NCBI RefSeq assembly: GCF_011752935.1
Contig: NZ_VWWO01000001.1
Coordinates: 1,488,001 to 1,552,000 of the forward strand
Direction of reading: 5' to 3'
Length of the DNA stretch: 64,000 nt
From: Chitinophaga sp. Cy-1792
GTDB lineage: Bacteria; Bacteroidota; Bacteroidia; Chitinophagales; Chitinophagaceae
Shown: positions 33,697 to 42,348 of the stretch, piece by piece
How positions within the stretch are numbered: the stretch's first letter is position 1
Layout: the number at the start of each line of letters is the position of its first letter
Notes under the pieces: model-generated
Databases searched by the model: none
Told to the model about the DNA's origin: nothing
What the model saw: the letters and a program-made list of their open reading frames with translations, nothing else
Position numbers and translations under genes: made by a program

Positions 33697-35211
33697 TTAG
33701 GCAGTTTCCATTTGTTTCAATTCCAGTACGTTAGTCGTCCATTTACGGAGTTTCTTAGTCAGCTCAGGATTATTGAGCAGTGATTGTCCGTAGGAAGGGA
33801 TCATTTTTTTCAGTTTAGTCTGCCATTCTTCTGTTTCCAGTTCTTCCTTGAAGCAGCGTTTAAGGAGGTTGAGCATGATAGATACGGCGGTAGAAGCACC
33901 TGGAGAAGCACCGAGGAGTGCAGCGATAGAGCCATCGGCGGCGCTGACAACTTCGGTACCGAATTCGAGGATACCACCATGTTCAGGATCTTTTTTAATT
34001 ACCTGAACGCGCTGACCGGCGATTTCCAGTTCCCAGTCTTTCATTTCAGCATCCGGGAAGTATTCGCGGAGTGCTTCGAGTCTGTCTTCCGGTTTCTGGC
34101 GTACCTGAGCGATCAGGTATTTGGTCAGCGGGATGTTATCGAGGCCGGCAGACACCATCGGGTGAATGTTGTTAGCTTTGATAGACATCGGGAGGTCGAA
34201 TATAGAGCCGTTTTTCAGGAATTTAGTAGAGAAGCCGGCGTATGGTCCGAAGAGCAGTGCTTTCTGGCCGTCGATCATACGGGTATCGAGGTGGGGAACC
34301 GACATTGGCGGTGCACCTACAGAGGCTTTACCATAAACTTTAGCCTGGTGACGGGCGATAATTTCAGGATTATTGCAACGCAGCCATTGACCGCTTACCG
34401 GGAACCCGCCGAAGCCTTTACCTTCAGGGATACCGGATTTTTCCAGCAGTGGAAGGGAACCACCGCCAGCGCCAATGAATACGAATTTAGCTCTGAGTGT
34501 ATTTTTCTCGCGGGTATCGCGGTTTTTCACTTTAATCTGCCACAGGCCGTCATCTGTTTTTTTCAGATCACGCACATCGTGGTTGAAGTGCATGGATACA
34601 CCTTCCATCTGAGAAAGATGTTTGAAGAGTTCACGGGTCAGTGCACCGAAGTTCACGTCGGTACCCATTTCCATGTGGGTAGCAGCTACTTTCTGTTGGG
34701 CGTCGCGGTTTTGCATCACCAGCGGCATCCATTCGCGCAGTTGCTGATGGTCTTCAGAGTATTCCATACCCTGGAAGAGGTGGCATTGTTGAAGAGATTT
34801 GTAACGCTTTCGCAGGTAATCCACATTTTCCTCACCCCATACAAAGCTCATATGAGGAATACTTTGTATAAATTCCTGAGGATGGGAAACGATGTTGTTT
34901 TCTACCAGGTAGGCCCAGAATTGACGGGAAACTTCAAACTGCTCTGCAATGTTCACAGCTTTCTTAATTTCTACGGACCCATCCGGCTTCTGTGGAGTAT
35001 AGTTCAACTCACAGAAAGCGGAGTGACCGGTACCTGCATTGTTCCACGCGTCGGAACTCTCGGCTGCAGCTACATCCAGTCTTTCATAAATGGCGATGGT
35101 CAGTTCCGGTTCTAACTCCTTGAGGAGCATTCCCAGGGTGGCGCTCATGATGCCTGCGCCTATTAAAACCACATCCGGACCTGTTTCAGACGTACTCTTG
35201 CTTCTAAACAT
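33697..35211 (-). CDS. mqo: malate:quinone oxidoreductase
   Basis: Peripheral membrane flavoenzyme of 504 residues that oxidises L-malate to oxaloacetate and passes electrons to quinone, bypassing NAD-dependent malate dehydrogenase. The FAD-binding start is [18 protein letters not shown], followed by the Mqo-specific [12 protein letters not shown] stretch (about 54-65). [33 protein letters not shown] residues (about 237-265) and the C-terminal [16 protein letters not shown] (about 433-448) are also diagnostic. Length and start match the family. It stands alone between convergent and divergent neighbours, with its own promoter box (35234-35241) and terminator. Confidence 0.96.
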   Translation of the reverse strand: MFRSKSTSETGPDVVLIGAGIMSATLGMLLKELEPELTIAIYERLDVAAAESSDAWNNAGTGHSAFCELNYTPQKPDGSVEIKKAVNIAEQFEVSRQFWAYLVENNIVSHPQEFIQSIPHMSFVWGEENVDYLRKRYKSLQQCHLFQGMEYSEDHQQLREWMPLVMQNRDAQQKVAATHMEMGTDVNFGALTRELFKHLSQMEGVSMHFNHDVRDLKKTDDGLWQIKVKNRDTREKNTLRAKFVFIGAGGGSLPLLEKSGIPEGKGFGGFPVSGQWLRCNNPEIIARHQAKVYGKASVGAPPMSVPHLDTRMIDGQKALLFGPYAGFSTKFLKNGSIFDLPMSIKANNIHPMVSAGLDNIPLTKYLIAQVRQKPEDRLEALREYFPDAEMKDWELEIAGQRVQVIKKDPEHGGILEFGTEVVSAADGSIAALLGASPGASTAVSIMLNLLKRCFKEELETEEWQTKLKKMIPSYGQSLLNNPELTKKLRKWTTNVLELKQMETA

Positions 35212-35233
35212 AACCCCTATTTAATTCGAGGTG

Positions 35234-35241
35234 CAAAGTTA
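35234..35241 (-). promoter_or_regulatory. -7 box for mqo in a 325-bp divergent gap
   Basis: Read on the minus strand the box is TAACTTTG followed by CACC, a textbook Bacteroidota -7 element, 23 nt before the mqo ATG. A clear TTG at -33 is not visible. The rest of the gap 35212-35536 is very AT-rich. It presumably holds the promoter of the plus-strand phosphoesterase, but no exact consensus match is seen there. Confidence 0.6.
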
Positions 35242-35536
35242 CAATACAAACTATTAAGCAGGGTGAATAATCTGTTCGATTAGACCAATATTAACAATCT
35301 GATTACAATTCTTTCTGAATAAATTGAAAGTTTAATATCAATCGTACAGAAGCATACGTTATATTAAAAATAATTATATGTGGCAAATTTTTTTCTTTGA
35401 AATAAATTTTTATGAACTTATCTAGCTCAAAAACTACCTTTTTCAACACCTTCCTATGAATAAAAAGCAGGTTGTTTTATATTTATGTTAACCCTGTGGC
35501 CAAACCTTTAATTCCATTTTCAACCATTATACTTTT

Positions 35537-36376
35537 ATGCCCATGATGAACAGAAGAGACTTCCTCAGTGGCATGTCTGCAGCCGTAATTATCTCTGCCT
35601 GCGGAAAATTTGCCCAAGCTGCCACCAGACAGCAAATCGATAGTAAAACCATATTCAGGTTCGCGATCGGGTCCGACTGGCACTATGGAGAACCCAACAC
35701 CCCTTACGAGCAGTATTTCCAGGACCTGAAACAGGCCTTTACGGCGGTACATCAGCAAACACCCTGCGATTGCTTCATCCTCAACGGCGATGTTATCCAC
35801 AACGAGCCCACCCTGCTCGAGCCGGCAGTAAAACTCTTTAAAACCATTCACCCTACGGTATTTGCGACCCGTGGTAATCACGACAGGGTAACGGATGCGG
35901 CATGGGAACAAAACTGGGGCTTCCCGCTGAACTATGAGAAAAAGGTAAAAGGCCAGGTACTGTTGTTTGGCGATACCTCCAATCTGGCAGGCGATTTCCT
36001 GACACCAGACGTAGCCTGGTTCGCGAAAAAACTGGAAGAACATAAAAACGCACAGAACATCTTTATATTTCTGCATATCACGCCCATCAAATGGACGGAG
36101 TTTGGTGCATCCTCTCCTGAATTTGCCAGTCTGATCAAAAAATACCCGAACGTAAAAGCCATCTTCAACGGCCATGATCATGACCAGGACAATGTAAAGC
36201 TGCTGGAAGAAACCATTCCTTTCCTGTTCGACAGTCATATCGGTGGTAGCTGGGGAACCAAATATCACGGCTTCAGGATAGTGGAACTGAAGGCGGATAA
36301 TACCATGGTTACCTACATGCTGAATCCGACAGAGCGGTTCAACGAATATACCCGTAAGGCTGTGGCTGCCAAATAA
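35537..36376 (+). CDS. exported calcineurin-like metallophosphoesterase
   Basis: Metal-dependent phosphoesterase of 279 residues. The N-terminus M-N-R-R-D-F-L-S-G is a twin-arginine motif, followed by a hydrophobic stretch and I-S-A-C-G-K. It is thus probably exported by Tat, possibly as a lipoprotein. The metal ligands follow the family order: G-S-D-W-H-Y-G (about 45-51), N-G-D-V-I-H (about 84-89), R-G-N-H-D-R (about 114-119), L-H-I-T-P (about 178) and N-G-H-D-H-D (about 212-217). The substrate is unknown; phosphomonoesters, nucleotides and phospholipids are all possible. It has no evident operon partner; the SUKH-like gene follows after 79 bp. Confidence 0.88.
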   Translation: MPMMNRRDFLSGMSAAVIISACGKFAQAATRQQIDSKTIFRFAIGSDWHYGEPNTPYEQYFQDLKQAFTAVHQQTPCDCFILNGDVIHNEPTLLEPAVKLFKTIHPTVFATRGNHDRVTDAAWEQNWGFPLNYEKKVKGQVLLFGDTSNLAGDFLTPDVAWFAKKLEEHKNAQNIFIFLHITPIKWTEFGASSPEFASLIKKYPNVKAIFNGHDHDQDNVKLLEETIPFLFDSHIGGSWGTKYHGFRIVELKADNTMVTYMLNPTERFNEYTRKAVAAK

Positions 36377-36455
36377 TTGTTGTGAATAATTGTGGGGAAT
36401 TCGTCAAAGTGAGTATCTTGATACGATGGATTAACCTGTTTTCATCAATTGTAAC

Positions 36456-37100
36456 ATGACACTCGAAGCTTTAGAGCAATTACACAACTTTAGATACCCT
36501 GCACTTTATAAACAGTTACATGCAGATGGTATGCTCAACTGGGGAACATTCGGCCCGGAATGGTACAGCCGTGTATTCCCGCAGCTGCGAGCGCACCCGC
36601 CATTACTGCTGTTTGCCAATGACCTGGAAGTAATAGATATTCCTGATGCAGCCACGCTCATGGAAGAAGGCATCCTGTTTGCCGATCCGGTACATCAATT
36701 TGTGCCGGTGGCCACCAGCGGCGCCGGCGACTGGTATGCGCTTTATTACAATCTTCAGGATGGTGACGATGTACCGGTAGTATTGGTATGGCATGATTCC
36801 AATGAAGCGTGTATCCTTGCCCGTAACCTGCAGGAATTTATTTTTATGCAGATGCTGGAAGCGATTACAGACATGGACACCAATTACCCTGGCCTGATCA
36901 GTGCCGGCGATTTTAAAGAGAATTGCCAGCTGTGGCTGAATAGCCATGCGGCATACCTGACCGAACGTCAGCAGCAGGTGGTACAGACGGCTTTCGCCAA
37001 AGGAGCGCTCACGAATGCTGAATTACATGAGATCCTGGAACAGGAACTGAGCTTCCAATTAATGGATAGCAGCTTTCCTTACCAGGAAGAAGTGATATAA
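36456..37100 (+). CDS. SMI1/KNR4 (SUKH)-like protein
   Basis: Cytoplasmic protein of 214 residues. Residues about 10-130 resemble the SUKH fold: Y-P-A-L-Y-K-Q-L near the start, F-A-N-D-L-E-V-I, F-A-D-P-V-H-Q-F-V-P-V-A, G-A-G-D-W-Y-A-L-Y-Y, and V-V-L-V-W-H-D-S. The C-terminal 80 residues are helical and not diagnostic. SUKH proteins often act as immunity proteins against contact-dependent or polymorphic toxins, but no toxin gene with a nuclease tail lies here. A housekeeping role is equally possible. Two strong hairpins follow the stop. Confidence 0.7.
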   Translation: MTLEALEQLHNFRYPALYKQLHADGMLNWGTFGPEWYSRVFPQLRAHPPLLLFANDLEVIDIPDAATLMEEGILFADPVHQFVPVATSGAGDWYALYYNLQDGDDVPVVLVWHDSNEACILARNLQEFIFMQMLEAITDMDTNYPGLISAGDFKENCQLWLNSHAAYLTERQQQVVQTAFAKGALTNAELHEILEQELSFQLMDSSFPYQEEVI

Positions 37101-37111
37101 AATAATACCTT

Positions 37112-37187
37112 TCTAAACGAAAGCGGGCTGCCGAAGGCAGCCCGCTTTCGTTTAGAATAACGGCCGTCCCGAAGGGACGGCCGTTAT
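37112..37187. terminator. two tandem long perfect hairpins with GAA loops
   Basis: Hairpin 1 has a perfect 21-bp stem (37112-37132 with 37136-37156) and loop GAA. Hairpin 2 starts one base later with a perfect 14-bp stem (37157-37170 with 37174-37187) and loop GAA. They fill the space between the convergent stops at 37100 and 37206. The T-tract is short on either side, but the stems are far stronger than usual, so they probably end transcription in both directions. Confidence 0.8.
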
Positions 37188-37205
37188 CTTTAACTTGCGC
37201 AAATA

Positions 37206-37592
37206 CTATTCTTTATAAAAATCAATAATTGAACCCCAATACTGATCAATCCAGCCTTCTGTAATATCATCAAACGCCTCATCAGGAATATTGGTATGAC
37301 GTAACTCCACATCAGTGCCCTTTTTAGAAGGATGTAAGATGATGGTTACAATGGAAGGATGTTCTTCGCTATCATCACCAAAATACCATTCCTGCACAAT
37401 CTTCCTGCCTTCCTCAAATTCCAGGTTTTTACCTACAATACTTTCTTCCCATAAAGAAAATTCAGAACCCGGCTCTGTCGACATCTCCGCTTTCTCTCCA
37501 CTCCATAACTGTATTGTTGCCGGATTGGTTAATGCCGCATACACTTCCTCCGGCGGGGCAGCAACACTAAAGTATTTTTTGAAATCTTTCAT
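37206..37592 (-). CDS. SRPBCC / AHSA1-like domain protein
   Basis: Protein of 128 residues from the ATG at 37592 (MKDFKKYFSVAAPPEEVYAAL). An ATG at 37613 overlaps a probable -7 box and is less likely. The START-like helix-grip fold is suggested by A-P-P-E-E-V-Y-A-A-L-T-N-P-A-T-I near the start, then I-V-Q-E-W-Y-F-G, V-T-I-I-L-H-P-S and the C-terminal G-W-I-D-Q-Y-W-G-S-I-I-D-F. Members bind hydrophobic ligands or, in AHSA1, help Hsp90. The ligand here is unknown. It is divergent from the FAD monooxygenase. Confidence 0.85.
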   Translation of the reverse strand: MKDFKKYFSVAAPPEEVYAALTNPATIQLWSGEKAEMSTEPGSEFSLWEESIVGKNLEFEEGRKIVQEWYFGDDSEEHPSIVTIILHPSKKGTDVELRHTNIPDEAFDDITEGWIDQYWGSIIDFYKE

Positions 37593-37610
37593 ATTTTGGA
37601 TTTGATGGCC

Positions 37611-37618
37611 CAAAGCTA
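37611..37618 (-). promoter_or_regulatory. -7 box for the SRPBCC gene
   Basis: On the minus strand the sequence is TAGCTTTG, an exact TAnnTTTG match, 19 nt before the ATG at 37592. No TTG at -33 was found. Its position decides against the longer start at 37613. Confidence 0.5.
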
Positions 37619-37699
37619 AGATTTTCCGCTCCCACTACGCTTTTTATCTACCTAAAAAAATAAATTAGGCCAAATGTACTAATTTGAATAAAACCCCCT

Positions 37700-37707
37700 T
37701 ATCTTTG
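37700..37707 (+). promoter_or_regulatory. -7 box for the FAD monooxygenase gene
   Basis: TATCTTTG matches TAnnTTTG and lies 20 nt before the ATG at 37728. A TTTG at 37683-37686 is only 13 nt upstream, too close for a standard -33 element, so only the -7 part is supported. Confidence 0.5.
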
Positions 37708-37727
37708 TATTGTAAAACGGAATAATT

Positions 37728-38873
37728 ATGAAAGCAATCATCATCGGAGCTGGTATTGGTGGCTTATCTACGGCTATCGCACTGCAGCAGAAAGGAATAG
37801 ACTACGAAATTTTTGACGCTGTACCGGAAAACAGACCGGTAGGGGCTGGTATCATGCTCGGCGGCAACGCCATGACGGTGTATGAGCGCCTGGGAATTGG
37901 CGAAGCCATACGTAGGCAATCCATGTTCCCGGAAAATATTTTCATCCGTAATTACAAAGGAAAAACACTGCAACATGTCAGTAATGTGTATATCCGTCAA
38001 CGTTATGGTCAGGGTGCGCATATGATACATCGTGCAGCGCTGCACCATGAGCTGATAGTAGCCACCAGACAGCCGGTACAATGGGGTAAGAAGCTGGTGA
38101 AAATAGAACAGTCCGCCGACCAGGTGACGGCTTTTTTTGAAGATGGAACGGCTGCCAGCGGTGATATACTGATCGGTGCGGATGGCATCAGGTCTGTGGT
38201 CAGAGAACAATATATTACCCACGCCAATTATCGCTATTCCGGCCAAACCTGCTGGCGTGCTATCATTCCGATGACACTCTCTCATGAAGAGCAGATCAAT
38301 GGCTCCGAAGTATGGGGCGATGGCGATGGTTTACGTGCTTCCTATATGCAGGTAAATCAACAACAGGTATATTTCTGGTTTACAAAGCAAATGCCCGCCA
38401 ATACGCCGTTTACAGACGCAGAAGCCGTTGCTTTTATGCAACATGAGTTAGCCGGTTTTTCAGGGAATATGCCGGAAGTAGCCGCCGCGTTGAAACCGGA
38501 AATGTTGTTGCGTGCCGATCTGTATGATTTCGAACCAATTGATAAATGGTACAACGGCAGAATAGTGGTATTGGGAGATGCGGCCCATGCTACCACACCT
38601 AACCTGGGACAGGGAGCCAGTCAGGCTATCGAAGACGCGCTGATGTTATCTAACTGTCTCGCACAAACGAAAAACTATACGGATGCATTCCATAGTTACC
38701 AGGAGCAGCGAATAGCGCGTGTACGTAAGGTAGTGGAAGTATCCTGGAAGCTGGCACAGCTCACCAACTGGAAAGGCGCCGTGGCCACTACAATACGTGA
38801 TATGATGGTACGTATGGTACCGAACCGCATCACACAGCAGCAGATGGAATTCCTGTATAATGTGAAGTGGTAA
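37728..38873 (+). CDS. FAD-dependent aromatic-type monooxygenase
   Basis: Group A flavoprotein monooxygenase of 381 residues. The Rossmann dinucleotide motif is I-G-A-G-I-G-G-L-S (6-14). The D-G motif L-I-G-A-D-G-I-R-S is at about 144-152, and the second FAD motif V-L-G-D-A-A-H-A-T-T-P-N-L-G-Q-G at about 281-296. These enzymes hydroxylate phenolic or polyene substrates using NAD(P)H and oxygen. Close relatives include zeaxanthin-epoxidase-like and tetracycline-modifying TetX-like enzymes, so the name should stay general. No pathway genes lie next to it. Confidence 0.88.
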   Translation: MKAIIIGAGIGGLSTAIALQQKGIDYEIFDAVPENRPVGAGIMLGGNAMTVYERLGIGEAIRRQSMFPENIFIRNYKGKTLQHVSNVYIRQRYGQGAHMIHRAALHHELIVATRQPVQWGKKLVKIEQSADQVTAFFEDGTAASGDILIGADGIRSVVREQYITHANYRYSGQTCWRAIIPMTLSHEEQINGSEVWGDGDGLRASYMQVNQQQVYFWFTKQMPANTPFTDAEAVAFMQHELAGFSGNMPEVAAALKPEMLLRADLYDFEPIDKWYNGRIVVLGDAAHATTPNLGQGASQAIEDALMLSNCLAQTKNYTDAFHSYQEQRIARVRKVVEVSWKLAQLTNWKGAVATTIRDMMVRMVPNRITQQQMEFLYNVKW

Positions 38874-38948
38874 CTGTTGCCGTTTACATAAGCCTGGTTT
38901 CAGGTATCGGAGAAGTTTTATAGCTTTAGAAACTTAATCCACGCGCTT

Positions 38949-41414
38949 ATGAGAAACTATTCATTATATACGCTGCTATTGCTGTTGATAACTGCTACCG
39001 GTTACGGGCAGACGGGGCAATGGATTCGTATTAACCAGCTCGGTTATCTGCCCGGAGGGGTTAAGGTTGCTGTATTCGGGGCAAAAGGGGCCGCTGTTCC
39101 TGCTACCTTTCAGCTGATGGACGCTGTTACGGGCAAAGTAGTTTTTACAGGTAAGTCAGGCAAGGATTTCGGGGCATACGGTCCTTTTTCCAATACAGCC
39201 CGCCTGGATTTCAGCGCATGGCATAAGGCAGGCACCTATCGCCTGAAGGCCGCCGGTGCATTATCTCCCAACTTCCAGATCAGTAATGATGTGTATAAAG
39301 GTGCAGCTGATTTTTGTCTGCGCTATATGCGCCAGCAACGTAGCTGGTTCAATCCTTTCATGAAGGATTCCTGTCATACCCACGACGGATATACGATGTA
39401 CGGCCCTATGCCCGACAGCACCCATATAGACGTTGCCGGGGGCTGGCATGATGCTACCGACTATTTACAATATGTGACTACTTCCGCCAATGCGACTTAC
39501 CACCTGCTGGCCGCATGGCGCGATTTTCCCGGTGTTTTTGGCGATCAGTATGCCTCCAACGGACTGCCTGGCAGTAATAAGCGTGCGGATGTGCTGGATG
39601 AAGCCAAATGGGGGCTCGACTGGTTGCTGAAAATGCATCCCGCAGCCGATGTTATGTTTAATCAGATTGCGGACGACAGAGATCATCACGGACTGCGTTT
39701 GCCGGGAGAAGATCCTTTTTATGGAAAAGGCTTCGAGCGGCCGGTGTACTTCTGTACAGGCGCACCGCAGGGCCTGGGGAAATATAAAAATAAATCTACC
39801 GGTGTAGCCTCTACTGCGGGCAAATATGCCAGCGCCTTTGCGCTGGGGTCTGTGCTGCTGAAGCAGGATACCGCCTATGCTTCGTTGCTGCGTAGCCGTG
39901 CATGGAGTGCCTGGCAGATGGGCGTGAAACAACCCGGTGTTTGTCAGACAGCATCTGTAGTCTCTCCCTATATCTATGCAGAAGATAACTGGACAGACGA
40001 TATGGAGCTGGCAGCAGCGGCCATCAGCAGGCAGATTCCTGGTAAGTCCTTATTGACACAGGGTGTAGCGTATGCCCGCCAGGAAAAGGTAACGCCCTGG
40101 CTGGGAAAAGATACCGCCAATCACTACCAATGGTATCCATTCATCAATCTGGGACATTACGAACTGGCGAAGCAGCTACACGGTGCAGCACAGCAGGAGA
40201 TAGTAGGTTATTACAGAGACGGTATTCAGCGCGTATGGGAAAAAGCGCAGAAAAACGCATTCTACCGTGCCATCCCTTTCATATGGTGTAGTAACAACCT
40301 GACCACCAGTTTCGCCATTCAGTGTTACTGGTACCGGCAGCTGAGCCATGATAAAGGCTTTGCGCAACTGGAACAGGCCAATATAGACTGGCTGTTTGGC
40401 TGTAACCCCTGGGGTACCAGTATGGTATATGGGTTGCCTGCCGATGGAGATACCCCTACAGACCCGCATTCCGCCTTTACGCACCTCGGAAATTATCCGA
40501 TAGATGGCGGTTTGGTAGATGGGCCGGTATATACCGCTATTTATAAAAACCTGATAGGTATTAAGTTGTCTAAGCCAGATGCCTATGCGGATTTCCAGAG
40601 CGATCTGGCGGTATATCACGATGATTTCGGGGATTACAGCACCAACGAGCCAACCATGGACGGAACGGCTTCTATGGTGTATTTGCTGGCCGCTATGGCG
40701 CAGGAAGGCATGCCGGTACAGCAACGTGTACAGGGCGCCGTTATTCGTGGCAATACGCAAAAAAAAAATTTAGCCCTGGTTTTCACCGGTGATGAATTTG
40801 CCGATGGAGGCACGGCTATACGTAAAACGTTGAAAGACAAGCAGGTTCCTGGTTCTTTTTTTCTTACAGGGAGATTTTACCGGCAAAATCCTGCATTGAT
40901 CCGGCAATTACAGGCAGACAGGCATTACCTGGGTTCGCATTCCGATGCGCATTTGCTGTACTGCGACTGGACCAGGCGGGATAGTTTATTGGTTACCAGG
41001 ACTGCATTCGATAAAGATATTACCGCTGCCTATAAAACGATGGGCAGTTTCGGTATCAGTAAGCAGGAAGCCCCGTATTTTTTGCCACCCTACGAATGGT
41101 GGAACGACACCATTGCCAGCTGGGCCGGGAAGCAGGGCTTAAAACTGGTCTGTTTCACGCCAGGCACGCGTTCCAATGCGGATTATACCTATCCGGAGAT
41201 GAAAAATTATGTTGGCAGCGAAGAAATTTTCCAATCAATACTCACATATGACAACATTCAGCCAACCGGATTGAATGGTTTTCTGTTATTAATACATATA
41301 GGTACAGATCCACGTCGTAAAGACAAGTTTTATGACCGGTTACCAGCGCTGATAGATACGTTAAAATCACGTGGCTATACGTTTTCACGGGTTGATGATC
41401 TTCTCAAAAACTAA
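38949..41414 (+). CDS. GH9 cellulase-like enzyme fused to a polysaccharide deacetylase
   Basis: Exported two-enzyme fusion of 821 residues. The signal peptide ends near GYGQTG (residue 23). Residues about 25-110 are the CelD_N Ig-like domain (I-R-I-N-Q-L-G-Y-L-P-G-G). The GH9 (alpha/alpha)6 domain spans about 115-585, with G-G-W-H-D-A-T-D-Y (about 162-170, catalytic Asp) and N-E-P-T-M-D-G-T-A-S (about 564-573, catalytic Glu). From about 607 a NodB-like deacetylase begins: L-A-L-V-F-T-G-D-E-F-A-D-G, then G-S-H-S-D-A-H, both metal-site motifs. Likely substrates are beta-glucans or chitosan-like glycans carrying acetyl groups (inference). A DeoR regulator and a SusCD pair follow. Confidence 0.9.
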   Translation: MRNYSLYTLLLLLITATGYGQTGQWIRINQLGYLPGGVKVAVFGAKGAAVPATFQLMDAVTGKVVFTGKSGKDFGAYGPFSNTARLDFSAWHKAGTYRLKAAGALSPNFQISNDVYKGAADFCLRYMRQQRSWFNPFMKDSCHTHDGYTMYGPMPDSTHIDVAGGWHDATDYLQYVTTSANATYHLLAAWRDFPGVFGDQYASNGLPGSNKRADVLDEAKWGLDWLLKMHPAADVMFNQIADDRDHHGLRLPGEDPFYGKGFERPVYFCTGAPQGLGKYKNKSTGVASTAGKYASAFALGSVLLKQDTAYASLLRSRAWSAWQMGVKQPGVCQTASVVSPYIYAEDNWTDDMELAAAAISRQIPGKSLLTQGVAYARQEKVTPWLGKDTANHYQWYPFINLGHYELAKQLHGAAQQEIVGYYRDGIQRVWEKAQKNAFYRAIPFIWCSNNLTTSFAIQCYWYRQLSHDKGFAQLEQANIDWLFGCNPWGTSMVYGLPADGDTPTDPHSAFTHLGNYPIDGGLVDGPVYTAIYKNLIGIKLSKPDAYADFQSDLAVYHDDFGDYSTNEPTMDGTASMVYLLAAMAQEGMPVQQRVQGAVIRGNTQKKNLALVFTGDEFADGGTAIRKTLKDKQVPGSFFLTGRFYRQNPALIRQLQADRHYLGSHSDAHLLYCDWTRRDSLLVTRTAFDKDITAAYKTMGSFGISKQEAPYFLPPYEWWNDTIASWAGKQGLKLVCFTPGTRSNADYTYPEMKNYVGSEEIFQSILTYDNIQPTGLNGFLLLIHIGTDPRRKDKFYDRLPALIDTLKSRGYTFSRVDDLLKN

Positions 41415-41422
41415 AATCGTGC

Positions 41423-41455
41423 ATAAACCTGCAAATATTTGCAGGTTTATATTTG
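41423..41455 (+). promoter_or_regulatory. 28-bp perfect palindrome overlapping a -7 box before the DeoR gene
   Basis: ATAAACCTGCAAAT (41423-41436) is followed directly by its exact reverse complement (41437-41450). TATATTTG at 41448-41455, a TAnnTTTG match, overlaps the right end and lies 46 nt before the DeoR start. The site could be an autoregulatory operator. As RNA it is also a stem after the GH9 gene, but no T-run follows, so the operator reading is preferred. Confidence 0.65.
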
Positions 41456-41501
41456 GATTCATGCTTTTTTTTGCCGAATTTGACAGAACGAATCCTGATC
41501 C

Positions 41502-42248
41502 ATGTTAAAAGAAGAACGCCAGGCATATATCCTTCACCAGGTAAACCTGCACAATAAAGTCTTGTCATCACATCTGAGTGAGCAGATTCAGGTATCTGAA
41601 GATACCATCAGGCGCGACCTGACGGAGCTTGCGAAAGAGGGAAAGATATTGAAGGTGCATGGTGGGGCATTATCCAATTCCTTTCATCAGGGGATTGCCT
41701 CCAGGGACGTATATGCTGCGGAAGAGAAGCGTACTATAGCAATGAAAGCGGTAACGCTCATCCAGGATGGTATGTTTGTGCTTACCACCGGAGGAACCAC
41801 CATCATAGAATTGGCCAGGATACTACCTTCAGAATTACGTGCAACATTTATTACTGTTAGTTTACCAGCTGCATTTGAGTATGCAAATCATCCGAATATT
41901 GAAGTCATTGTAATTGGTGACCGGCTGGCAAAGGATTCTAAAATTACAGTAGGCGGTGAAGCCATTACCAAAATCATGAATATCCGTGCAGACTTGTGTT
42001 TCCTGGGAGTGAATGCGATTGATGCCGATGCCGGACTTACAGATAACGACTGGGAAGTAGTGCAGGTAAAAAAGGCCATGATAGCCACGTCGAGAAAGGT
42101 CGTTGCCTTATGCATTTCAGAAAAGGTAGATACCACCGATCGTTTGAAAGTTTGTGAAGTGGATGATATCGATATTTTAATAACAGAATTACATCCAAAG
42201 GCAAAGAAATTACAACCATACAGCAGGAAGGGAGTCAAAATTTTATAA
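41502..42248 (+). CDS. DeoR/GlpR-family transcriptional regulator
   Basis: Sugar-phosphate-responsive repressor of 248 residues. The N-terminal DeoR winged HTH is at about 5-60: R-Q-A-Y-I-L-H-Q-V, then Q-V-S-E-D-T-I-R-R-D-L-T-E-L, L-K-V-H-G-G-A-L. The C-terminal sugar-isomerase-like effector domain shows T-T-G-G-T-T-I-I-E-L-A (about 91-101) and V-I-G-D-R-L-A-K-D-S-K-I-T-V-G-G (about 137-152), then C-F-L-G-V-N-A-I-D (about 166-174). The fold binds phosphorylated sugars. A perfect palindrome over its own promoter suggests autoregulation. The SusCD pair starting 100 bp downstream is the nearest candidate target, with the GH9 fusion upstream. Confidence 0.93.
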   Translation: MLKEERQAYILHQVNLHNKVLSSHLSEQIQVSEDTIRRDLTELAKEGKILKVHGGALSNSFHQGIASRDVYAAEEKRTIAMKAVTLIQDGMFVLTTGGTTIIELARILPSELRATFITVSLPAAFEYANHPNIEVIVIGDRLAKDSKITVGGEAITKIMNIRADLCFLGVNAIDADAGLTDNDWEVVQVKKAMIATSRKVVALCISEKVDTTDRLKVCEVDDIDILITELHPKAKKLQPYSRKGVKIL

Positions 42249-42348
42249 TCCTGTTTCTTGCCGCTATTCGACTAAATCAGTAACCAAGAGCTTTGCCTGT
42301 AAAGGGTTAGGGGAACCACCCATTTATCAACAAGTCTAAACATTAATT

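Noticed and set aside
33784..35115. A 443-codon open frame on the plus strand opposite mqo
   Set aside because: It is the antisense shadow of a well-conserved mqo gene. The translation is rich in Phe, His and Cys without family motifs, and it has no start context or promoter.
41423..41450. The palindrome as a simple Rho-independent terminator of the GH9 gene
   Set aside because: No T-run follows, it has no loop spacing, and it overlaps a promoter box of the next gene. Termination cannot be fully excluded.
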